From Berberis thunbergii (Eukaryota; Streptophyta; Magnoliopsida; Ranunculales; Berberidaceae): a stretch of DNA of 64,000 bases. The stretch is taken from positions 186,001 to 250,000 of the forward strand of contig QNQO01000224.1 of the NCBI GenBank assembly GCA_003290165.1, written 5' to 3'. The position numbers were made by a program, and so were the translations under genes. The notes below the pieces were generated by a model that searched no databases, was not told the origin of the DNA, and worked only from the letters and a program-made list of their open reading frames with translations. How positions within the stretch are numbered: the stretch's first letter is position 1; every line of letters starts with the position of its first letter. This document shows, in pieces, positions 55,137 to 64,000 of the stretch.

Positions 55137-55430
55137 GGAATTAAATCTAAAGGCTATGATATGAAAATAGGCGAAGAAAATTTACTAATATGCACTGGAT
55201 TCATTGGACGAATATCATAAACCAGTACAACCAAATACCAACTTGATAGTAATAGTTCAGAAAAAACTATTAGGAACAAAAGGAATACAAGCTATAGGGG
55301 CTAAACAATTTTCTCCTGAATTATATGCCGGTTTAGACTAGAAAATAGAATCATTTCTTGAAAAATCCATCTTGGTCTCAAAAGAAATTTTTTCTTATAA
55401 AATAAGGATGGAAGTTTAAATTTAAGATTC
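55137..55430 (+). pseudogene. movement-protein-like end (caulimovirid)
   Basis: One frame reads LLICTGFIGRIS, then after a stop KKLLGTKGIQAIGAKQFSP, resembling the C-terminal part of a 30K-type movement protein. TAA and TAG interrupt it. The upstream half is missing. Identification is by position and weak similarity only. Confidence 0.4.
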
Positions 55431-55502
55431 GGCAACTATACTAAACAATCAGGTGAAAATAGCCTTAATGAAGACGAAGATGAAACAATAGAATACGCCC
55501 AT

Positions 55503-55994
55503 ATGGCAATTGAAGATGAAGATCTTACTCTAGATGAAGTAATAGAAATCGTAAATGAAAAAACAAAAATCTTAGAAAAAGTATACAAAAAATTACCAAT
55601 TCTAGAAATGAGGAATTTACTTGATAAAGAATTTAATATGCAATATGAAGAGTCTGTCTTAGAAGAAGAATTACCTCCACATATTTTATTAAGAAAACCT
55701 ATGCTTGATGAAGCATTTATGGAAAATCAACCTAGTAGTAGTGCAATTACTTCAGCTCCACGTAGACCTAATCGTTATGAGGACTTTAGGGAAAAACCTC
55801 ATGAACCTGGCGAACGATATCCTATTCCACCAGGAACATACAATAATAATAGTAGTAAACTCATAGGTAAAAGACAATTCCCTAATCAAACACATGAATT
55901 ATCTAAAGCCTCTACGTTTGGAAGTATATTAGAAATTGCTAAACGTAATCCCAAATACTGGTATGGTATAATCAATAAATGGGAATGCAGTTAG
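55503..55994 (+). pseudogene. caulimovirid coat-precursor N-terminal region
   Basis: A 163-codon open frame rich in Glu and Lys, with a likely coiled coil (DEVIEIVNEKTKILEKVYKK) and a Pro/Arg-rich linker, followed by RNPKYWYGIINKWE at a stop. Position before the coat core and knuckle supports a structural polyprotein. No enzyme motif. Confidence 0.5.
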
Positions 55995-57054
55995 AGCATA
56001 GCATAATACCACATCAAATGATATGTGGCCTTTTATGGAAACGCTATTAGGAAATAGTGTTGAACTTCTCTACAATAATTGGAAAAGAGAACATAATGAT
56101 GAATTCAACCAACTTAGACGATCTGGATATAATCCTTATAATTTTACGAGTATTATACAAACTCTTCTTATAGGACGAGATCCTTCTTTGGGAGATACAA
56201 ATATACAAGAGCTTTAGCTGATCTCGATAAAATGAAAATAAAAAGTTGGGATTATATTGACCATTTCTGTAATGATTATTTTAGCACTGCTGCTAAATCT
56301 GGAAAAAAAAAATTAGATCCTGAAATAGGTGATAAGTTATTTCGAAAATTTCCTTGACATTTAGGGGAAGAAATAATTCAGGAATGGAATAGATTACCTG
56401 ATAAACTTATTGGAAATCTCAGAGCTCAAATACAACATTCCTATAAAGTGTTAAAAGAAAAATGTATTCAAGTTGAAGTTTAGAAAAATCTTAAAAAACA
56501 ACCTTATGGATTTTGTAAAAACGTAATATATACTCCACAAATATATAAAGAGAAGAAAGAACGAAAGAAAAAAGAAAAACTACATAAAGGGCATAAAAAG
56601 AAAAGAAAATACCTTAAAAATCAAAAACTTTTTGAGGCAAGAAAAAGGATAAATATGTTAAAAAAAACCTTCTCAGAAAAAATGTAAATGTTTTATCCGC
56701 GGAAATGAACAACATCTAGCAAACAAATGCCCGCAAAACAATAATATAAATAACTCGCAGACTCATCTAATAGAAAATCTTGAAGAAGATATCGTAAGTA
56801 TAAATGATGAAACTGATAGCGATGATGTCTATAGTATTCACGAAGAATATTATAATGAAAGTAGTGATGACTATGAATTTTCTGATGAAGAAATAGAAAC
56901 CTACATGCGAAATGAAGATGACTGCAATCATGAATGGGTTCATAAAACTGGTTTTGATAAACAAAAATGCAAACATTGCATACGATATCCTAGTCTTGAA
57001 TATCGTTATCAATGTAAAAACTGCAAAACTGAAATATGTCAATGATGCTTAACC
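55995..57054 (+). pseudogene. caulimovirid coat protein with CCHC and second Cys motif
   Basis: Fragments in several frames: WKREHNDEFNQLRRSG (56080), an acidic/basic core to about 56520, the knuckle CFIRGNEQHLANKC (56696-56737), in which the second Cys of C-x2-C-x4-H-x4-C is Arg, and near 56970-57047 a motif of the form C-x2-C-x11-C-x2-C-x4-C-x2-C (CKHC, CKNC, C..C) with a TGA inside the last pair. That second motif is characteristic of badnaviruses and tungroviruses. Confidence 0.75.
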
Positions 57055-57299
57055 AACACATATAATATCACACCAACACCTACAGAAAATCGTAATACAG
57101 ATATCTGTTCAAATAATATTGACTTACAACGGTATAAAATGCTCTTAGAACAAAGTCAGCTAGAAAATGCTTTCTTAAAAGATAAACATATATTTGAACA
57201 GGAAAAATTAAAATATGAGCTTAATAATATAATAAGTAATTTGAAAAAAGAAATTTTAAATTTAAAAAACCAGATAACTAAATTTGAACTAGAGCATAA

Positions 57300-58004
57300 A
57301 CGAACAAAACCATAACAGAAACAAAAGAAATCGATTATGACATAGTCGACACTTTAGTTTCACAAGAAATTAAACCACCAATATATTTCTCAACTCTTGA
57401 TCATTCTATAATGATATTACCTTCTACAAATCTATTAAGTGTTTTATGCAAAATAAAATTTAAGGATGGTGAAATTAAAGACTTCACAGCCATGATTGAT
57501 ACTGGCTGCTTAAAATCTCAAATTGATATAGACCTTATAAAAGAAAAATATTGAATGCTATTACCATAATCTTCTTATCAACAAAGTTTTAATGAATCTT
57601 ATACTATCGTTCGATATTGCCTACGAGATTGTCAGATATTGTTCCTAAACAGTTTTGGTAAATGCGAAGAATATTATCCACTTCCTCAAGTTTGTTTACA
57701 AGAAATAAAACACAATCATAAATGCGCTCTAGGATTAAACTTTCTCGAAAATATGAATGGGAGTGTTCTAATCAACAGCAATTATATCCAGTTCTTTAAG
57801 CGAACCACAACCATTCCAACAGATCATTTACTAAATCAACACAATCTAATAACCTACAAAGACTATCCCGAATATGCAACCCAGAATGCAATCCAAAGCG
57901 TGGTGGGACTACACCATCAGCAGCTGATTTACCACCATCAAATTTACCATCAACAGATTTACCTTTCGATTTACCTGAAAAAAATTAGGATATTAAGCAC
58001 ATAA
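57300..58004 (+). pseudogene. caulimovirid aspartic protease region
   Basis: AMIDTGCLKSQID (about 57490-57530) carries the DTG active-site motif; a TGA follows KEKY at 57552. 57639-58004 is open and contains LGLNFLENMNG, in the position of the second half of the retropepsin domain leading towards RT. The coding then stops at the insertion. Confidence 0.7.
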
Positions 58005-58089
58005 TAAAATAAAAAGTCAAACTAGAACAAACTCTTGAAACCCAATTGGTTTCATCTTAGCCTTGGCGAAGGGTTTAACTCTCCATGTT

Positions 58090-59180
58090 AGCGTTGGTCA
58101 TCTCCTCGTGGTGTGGTACGCCGCTACTCATTTCCTCAAAATCGACAAATCAACAATTCAGCAACTGTGGATGCTTTGAACAATCCCATGGGCGCAAATA
58201 GTCTCCAGCTTCTTCTACTGTGGTGGTACACAGAGTAAGCGACCGGGGTGAAAATAGCCAAAACAGATTTTTGAATCAGTTTTTCTCCCGCTAAAGTCGC
58301 TCGTTCTTCGTCTCCAGTGAGACGCGCCGTACTGCGTCTGTTCTTCACTCCTCGAGAGCGTCTTCTTCTCCCGACCGACTTCGATACCTGCAAGAAACAG
58401 AAAGAGATTGAAGGAAGAACGAGAGAAAGAAACACGAGAAGGAGGAAGAGAGCAGGGAAGTGAAACAGGGACTCCTCTGCTCTGTTATTGTTGTTGTTCT
58501 TCTATTTCAATGCGAGAGATATGGTGGTGATGTGTGGTATGGTTATGATGAAGGAGCAGAAAGAGAGAAGTGGGGGAGGAAGAGACCGTGGAAGAGAGAG
58601 GAACAGGGGACGGTGTGGGCGGTGGTGTTATGGTGGTTTGCTATAGGGATGGCGAGTGCGCTGGATGGTGGTCGTGAGTGGGACAGGGATGAAGATGAGC
58701 GAGAGGTGTTGTGACGATGTTTTTTGGTTGAGACGAAGGAACAAAAATAGGGAGAGGACGGGAAACAGAGGGAGACGAGAGAAACAGGGGTAGGGCGTCC
58801 TCTCTGGTGCGTCTTTTGTCAGTGACGGGAATGTGGAGTGTGATGGCGGCGTGAGGCGGCGATGGTGGTTGGTTAGTGGTGAGAGACGAAGGTCTCTATG
58901 TCTCTGCCAATGAGGAGGGAGGAGTTGTTGATGGTGGGATGATCGCACTGCCGGTTCTCCTATTGGGAGAGGATTGCCTGCAGGGTGGATTGGCGGGAAG
59001 AAACATGGAAGAAGATAAAGTCTTTCTCCAAAATGGGGAGAGCTAAATATGGTTCTCCTATTTTCTTGGGCTTGAGTTCTCCAAAAGGCGTTGGGCTTGG
59101 GTTTTTAGGTTAGCATTTTGGGTTTGGGCTAAGGTTAAATTAGGTGGACCTAGGTTTATTTGGGTTAGGTTTAGATATGT
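58090..59180 (-). repeat. LTR-like repeat, minus orientation
   Basis: Read on the minus strand this resembles 52700-53850: AAACCCAA/CAAGCCCAA words, a pyrimidine leader with CACCACCAT runs, TTTCTTGCAGGTATCG, CTGGAGACGAAGAACGAGCG and GTACCACCACAG. It lies between the virus and copia E4. Exact ends are not resolved. Confidence 0.45.
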
Positions 59181-59926
59181 GACCCTCTACTTTGTACCAC
59201 CACTAGAATCGACCAATTGTCATTCCTTAAATTGTCGCCTTAATACGATTTCATCGTTCACGCTCAAATTCCTACAAAGACATGAAAACGAAATAATTAT
59301 TATAAAATATAATAATCGAAAAACAACCCTCAAACAAACCAGAATAAGCCCCGAATCAAACCCTGAATCAACCCCGAATCAGATCCTGAATAACCCCAAA
59401 TCAAACTCTGAAACAACCCTAAATCAGAGCTATGGTGAACTAAACCCTAGCCCCCACGAGTTCTTCTTCTTTGACCGATGAAAAGGATTTCGAACCACAC
59501 ACAGTTCCTTCTTCCTCTCACAGTTCCTTCACAGCCAATCCCTCTCTTCATGCAATTTTGGGTCTCTCTTGGCTGCGAATTCCATTTCTCTTGGACGTGA
59601 ATTTTCCCCTCTTTTTGGCTTGGAATTTTTTTGTTTTTCTTGCTACAATTGAGTTGTCTCTTGGCTTCGATTGAGTGAGGAATCAACTATCGGCGTGAGT
59701 CTGCTAGTTCGTGACCTGAAACAGGGAATAAGTGAAGAAGGAAGAGAGGTGACAGAGGAGGAAAGCCCTCGTTTGTTGTTGTGTCGCAGGTTGCATAAAC
59801 TGGCTGCAATCGTATTGTTATGTTCGTGTGAAGTAGGGAAAAAAAGAAATAAGAAAGGAAGAGGATTTCCTATTTGCACCACAATCCTTTACTTAGTACC
59901 ACCACGAGTAAATAGTCGATCCCACC
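59181..59926. other. unassigned, with a short CCCCGAATCAAACCCTGAATCA repeat
   Basis: 59345-59435 has four to five imperfect 20-24-bp repeats of CCCGAATCA/CCTGAATCA words. GTACCACCAC plus a CGATCC/CGACC word occurs at both ends of the stretch (59197 and 59900) and also near 53790, suggesting repeat borders. No gene. Confidence 0.4.
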
Positions 59927-62900
59927 ATGCAATCTTCCTTTGCTAATGTAGCACAATTAGGTATGAATGATAAAGTTATTTCGAATAGTACATGGATAAT
60001 TGATTCAGGTGCATCTGATCATATGACAAATGACCCTAACCTTGTGGTAAATCTTAGAGCTTCCTCTCAAAATGTTATCTCTACTGCGGATGGTACTCCA
60101 ACTCTGGTTAGCGGAGAAGGTTCCATTGTGTTATCTGATACCTAACTCTTGAATCCGTCTTAATTGTTCCATCACTAGTTTATAACATCTTGTCTGTCTG
60201 TCAAATTATTTGAACACTTGCATGTATTGTGACATTCTATCCATATTTCTGTGTGTTTCAGGACATTCCAACTCGGCAGATTATTGGTTATGGTGTTAGA
60301 AGGGGGAAACTGTACTACTTGGATCTGACAGAGACTGAAGAGAAACGCAAGAATCTTTTGGGGTAAGCTAATCAGGTCATTAGGGTCGATCATGCGAACG
60401 AGGTAGTATGGTTATGGCATCGTCGTTTAGGACATCTGTCTTTTGTTATCTTAAGAAGTTGCAGCCTTATTTGTTTTCGGTTGTTAGTGATTCAAAATTT
60501 CATTGTGACATTTGTGAACTGACCAAGATCCACCGTATTCCATATTCGCCAAGTATTCATAGATGTCATGTTCTCCTTATGAAAATTCACTCCGATGTTT
60601 GGGGTCCTGCAAAAATTCCTTCTTTTTCTGGAGCTCGATATTATGTATCTTTTATTGATGATTGCAGTTGGATGATCTGGGTGTCATTACTGAAAAGAAA
60701 GAGTGAGGTATTTGGAAGGTTTACTAATTTTTACAAAATAGTGGCGACACAGTACCAACAATCCATCAGAGTGTTTCAATCTGACAATGGTGGAGAGTTT
60801 GTCAATGGCCTTATGTCTGAGTTTTGCCAGTCAAATAAAATTCGTCATCAAACCTCCAATTCTGATACTCCTCAACAGAATGGTTTAGCAGAACGAAAGA
60901 ACAGGCAGTTGTTGGAAGTTGTTTGTGCTTCCCTGTTTGACATGAATGTACCTCAATCCTATTGGCGTGAAGCAGTGAAATCTGCAGCATATCTTATCAA
61001 CTGTACTCCCTCACGAGTAATTGAGTTCATGAATCCTCATCAGAAGCTTCATACACTTTTGTTCATCCCATCTATGCCTAATTTGGAGCCCCAGGTGTTT
61101 GGGTGCACAGCTATGTCCACATACCAAAACCACACCGGAGCAAGCTTGATCCCCGTGCGAAGAAATGTATTTTTGTGGGTTATGCAGAGCTCCAAAAGGG
61201 GTACAAGTGTTATGACCCGCTCACTGACAGAATGTATATATCTCTTGATGTCTCATTCCATGAATATGAAGCCATATTACTCAGGAGGAGTCTCCCAGCC
61301 TTCCCTTCAGGGGGGGGGAGCAATAGTGAAGGGAATCCTCGTTCTATTGATGTCTTTCAAGAATTGGAACACTTGGAGGAACAATTTGAAGTTCCTATAA
61401 CAGCAGAAATTGTTCCCGCCAGCAGCAGCAAATGACTTGTCCCAAGAGATAGACACTTCCAATGGGCAGACAATTGACCACTTGGTTCCTAGCGATCAAT
61501 TCCTCATGAGACAGGAGAGAATGATAAAAATCTATCTGAAACTCACACACATGACATTCGCCCTTCTACATTAGCAACTTAAGATCTAGCCCAGAATTAT
61601 CCACCTCAGGTACCTTTAACCTCTAATGAGTCTTCTGTGTTAAAAAGTGTTGAACCTAGGAAATCACAAAGGGTTAGTAAGGGAGTTCCTGAAAAGCAAT
61701 ATGAACCAGACATCAAAGCCCAACCTAAATACCCTATAGCTAACTGTATGTCTTACCATAGGCTTTCTGAGTCACATGCACTTGTTATCAATCAATTATC
61801 TATTGTATCTATTCCTAGTAACGTGCAAGACGCATTGAAGGATTCAAAATGCACAACAGCAATGAATGAAGAATTGGAAGCTCTTCAGAAGAATGTCACT
61901 TGGGAGGTAGTAGACAAGCCTGTTGGAAATAAGATTGTAGGATGTCGTTGGGTGTTTAATGTGAAGCTTAATGCAGATGGAACTATTGATAGATACAAAG
62001 CAAGATTAGTTGCCAAGGGATATACACAGCGCCATGGAATTGATTATGAGAAGACTTTCGTACCTGTGGCGAAGATTAATACTATCCGAATTTTAATTTC
62101 ACTTGTAGCAAATAAAGATTGGCCCTTGCACCAACTTGATGTAAAGAATGCATTTCTCAATGGAAATTTGGAGGAAGAAGTGTACATGGATATGCCTCCA
62201 GGCGTGAAAAATAACCCAAGAGACGCTGGTAAGGTGTGTAAATTGAAGAAGTCTTTGTATGGCCTGAAACAGTCTCCAAGAGCTTGGTTTGGAAGATTTT
62301 CGAAGTCCATGAGAGCTTTTGGGTACAAACAAAGCAACTCTGACCATACCTTGTTTATCAAACACAAGAATGGTAAGATTACAGCTCTAATTGTGTATGT
62401 TGATGACATGATCGTTACAGGAGATGATCCGAAAGAAATAAATGATTTTGCAAAAGTATCTATCGAAGGAATTTGAAATGAAGGATCTCGGGCAATTGAA
62501 GTATTTTTCTGGGTATTGAAGTTGCAAGGTCGAAGAAAGGGATTTCACTTTTACAAAGGAAGTATGTTCTTGATTTGCTCGCTGAAACAGAGATGTTGGA
62601 CTGCAAACCAATAGAGACACTCATTGAGATGAATCATGGACTTGCTATTCTTCCTAATCAAGTCCCTACTGATGAAGGGAGGTATCAACATCTTGTAGGA
62701 AGGTTAATTTATCTTTCTCATACTAGACCTAACATTGCTTATGTTGTGAGTGTTGTGAGCGAGTTCATGCATTGTCCTAGTAAAGAGCATATGAATGCAA
62801 TCTTTCGTATCTTGAAATATCTGAATATGGCGCCTGGTAAGGGATTATTGTTTGGAAAAATGAATTGGAAGTTGTTAGATACACATATGCGGATTGGGCT

Positions 62901-63360
62901 GGTGATAAAACTGATAGACGCTCTACATCAGGGTACTTCACTTTTGTTGGTGGAAACCTTGTAACTTGGCGCAGTAAAAAACAGAAAGTTGTTGCTAGAT
63001 CAAGTGCAGAAACTGAATTTCGAGGTATGGCACATGGAGTTTGTGAAATGTTGTGGATCCGTAATATCCTGAAGGAATTAGGTTTCAAGCTACAAAGGCC
63101 TATGGATTTACATTGTGATAATACAGCTGCCATTCAGATTTAACATAATCCAGTTCAGCATGATTGAACCAAGCATGTGGAGGTTGACCGCCATTTTATT
63201 AAAAAGAATCTTGACAGGAAAGTTATTCGTTTTCCATTTGTAACCTCAGAGGAGCAATTAGCTGATGTTTTAACTAAAGGGGTATCTCAGAAAGTGTTTG
63301 ACAGCTCAGTTGACAAGTTGGGCATGATAGACATCTATGCACCAACTTGAGGGGGAGTAT
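59927..63360 (+). pseudogene. E4 Pol: protease, integrase, RT, RNase H
   Basis: Protease WIIDSGASDHMTNDP (Asp at 60002). Pre-integrase near 60410. Integrase IHSDVWGP, QSDNGGEF and TPQQNGLAERKNR (60590-60905), with a frame change at about 61085. RT 61637-62476: LEALQKNVTWEVV, KARLVAKGYTQRHG and YVDD in LIVYVDDMIVTGDD. A frame change at about 62450 breaks it before the MKDLG region. RNase H 62865-63143: TYADWAGDKTDRRSTSGY and SSAETEFRG, then stops at 63141 and 63163 before TKHVEVDRHF. At least four lesions make it inactive. Confidence 0.88.
63349..63357 (+). other. E4 polypurine tract
   Basis: GAGGGGGAG immediately after the pol stop, the standard copia arrangement. Confidence 0.85.
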
Positions 63361-63520
63361 AAAAAGTTGTATATTCTAGTTATAGATTATAAAAACATAT
63401 ATATATTTAGGATATTCTAATTTCATATTTAGGTATTGTTTCTATATTATGTAAGATTGTTTCTTGTAAGACAAGAAACCCTATTGTATATATACCCCTA
63501 TTGGGGGATGAATCAAATAC
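63360..63520 (+). repeat. E4 3' LTR, about 160 bp
   Basis: AT-rich block from about AAAAAGTTGTATATTC to GGGGATGAATCAAATACA with TATATATACCCC at 63486. Its start (TG) is not certain. Viral sequence resumes just after it. Confidence 0.65.
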
Positions 63521-63523
63521 AAA

Positions 63524-64000
63524 AAATTGAAGTATTTCTTTCTACATTACGAAGATACCTACACCTTCAATCAAACTCTCTATAAAGAAATTACACAAGA
63601 TATCAGCACAATAACTACAGATTATATTTTCTTTAATAAACCAAAAAGAAAGCTTGCTTATAACAAACAAGAAATACTAGAAAATATTATAAGAATTGCA
63701 GAAAAACTCAAGTTTTAGGCAAAAATCCTATAAAATATTGGTCTCATAATAAATATTTAGCTAAATTAGAAATCAAAAATCCCGAAATGTCAATTAAATC
63801 AGGAACTATAACTCATACACCAGTCGATATTGAAGAATTTTCTACACAAATAAATGAACTCTTAAAACTAGGAGTCATTAGACATAGTAATAGTCAACAT
63901 AGAAGCACTACTTTTATGGTAAGAAATCATGCTGAAATAAAATGACGGAAAGCTAGAATGGTCATTAATTATAAATGTTTAAATGATAATACCCATGATG
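63524..64000 (+). pseudogene. endogenous pararetrovirus, right part: reverse transcriptase start
   Basis: Composition returns to the AT-rich viral type. Frames encode an acidic linker (63527-63718, open), and after a TAG a caulimovirid RT N-terminus: HTPVDIEEF, ELLKLGVIRHS and RMVINYKCLNDNT (near 63955-63995), with a TGA at 63942. It continues past the window end. Together with 55137-58004 it is one viral copy split by a 5.5-kb insertion. Confidence 0.8.

Larger units (their letters stand above)
55137..58004 (+). mobile_element. endogenous pararetrovirus (Caulimoviridae), left part, decayed
   Basis: AT-rich block with, in order on the plus strand: a segment resembling the end of a movement protein (55137-55430), a 163-codon frame of the virion-associated/coat precursor type (55503-55994), coat-protein core pieces (55995-56520), a basic Lys-rich stretch (56520-56660), a CCHC-like knuckle, a second cysteine motif of badnavirus type (56960-57050) and an aspartic protease start (57440-57560). 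The virus continues at 63524 with reverse transcriptase. Stops and frame changes are frequent, so it is a non-functional genomic fossil. Confidence 0.82.
59927..63520 (+). mobile_element. Ty1/copia element E4, partial, inserted in the endogenous virus
   Basis: The pol region is present from protease to RNase H, followed by a polypurine tract (63349-63357) and a short 3' LTR (about 63360-63520). Gag, PBS and a matching 5' LTR are not found; repeats of another type occupy 58005-59926. The short LTR with ATTGTTTCTTGTAAGACAAG and a TATA near its end resembles Ale/Retrofit-lineage copia (inference). Confidence 0.78.

Noticed and set aside
58460..58948. Frames of 84 and 106 codons in the minus LTR-like repeat
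   Set aside because: Same low-complexity leader in inverse orientation, no domain.

Overview
The window is repeat-rich nuclear DNA of a eudicot plant. Evidence: Ty1/copia and Ty3/gypsy LTR retrotransposons primed by initiator-methionine tRNA, plant-type CACTA, hAT and Harbinger DNA transposons, an L1-type LINE, a caulimovirid endogenous virus, intron-rich coding blocks, and one intact host gene, a polygalacturonase-inhibiting protein (PGIP). The species cannot be named from sequence alone.

Layout. 1-4553: right part of an autonomous CACTA element with ten in-frame exons, including a Ulp1-type cysteine protease. 4988-6625: complete non-autonomous CACTA element. 8927-11390: 2.46-kb solo LTR with a target duplication. 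11552-12730: broken fragments of a NIP aquaporin and a REVEILLE/LHY-like MYB gene. 12850-17637: copia element E1 (minus strand). 18606-19610: intact PGIP1. 19871-20778: hAT element carrying an orphan exon. 21527-27047: copia element E3 with a complete 1339-codon polyprotein and a composite, inverted 5' LTR. 28140-43770: a second, destroyed PGIP locus. Its promoter and coding part are separated by an 11.4-kb Tat-like gypsy element, which itself holds a complete chromovirus (33791-39146). A 5'-truncated LINE (41550-43496) sits in the 3' flank. 45089-50191: copia element E2, sister of E1. 50532-50851: Tourist MITE. About 51890-51968: tRNA-derived SINE head. 55137-58004 and 63524-64000: two halves of a decayed endogenous pararetrovirus, separated by LTR-like repeats and copia element E4.

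How it fits together. PGIP1 is the only host gene that looks functional; its product would be secreted to the cell wall to inhibit pathogen polygalacturonases. Everything else is transposon-encoded, viral, or pseudogenic. Target duplications fix many insertion events: CACTA-2 (TGA), solo LTR (ATAGG), hAT (AAGGTCAC), E3 (TTAGG), chromovirus (CAAG), LINE (AACCTTC), E2 (TCTTA) and MITE (TTA). The relative order at the PGIP2 locus is: tandem duplication of PGIP, then Tat insertion, then chromovirus insertion into the Tat RNase H region. The strongest anomalies are the inverted-LTR architecture of E3 inside a perfect target duplication, the badnavirus-like cysteine signature in the endogenous virus, a 64-bp perfect hairpin, and a roughly 164-bp tandem array inside the Tat element.
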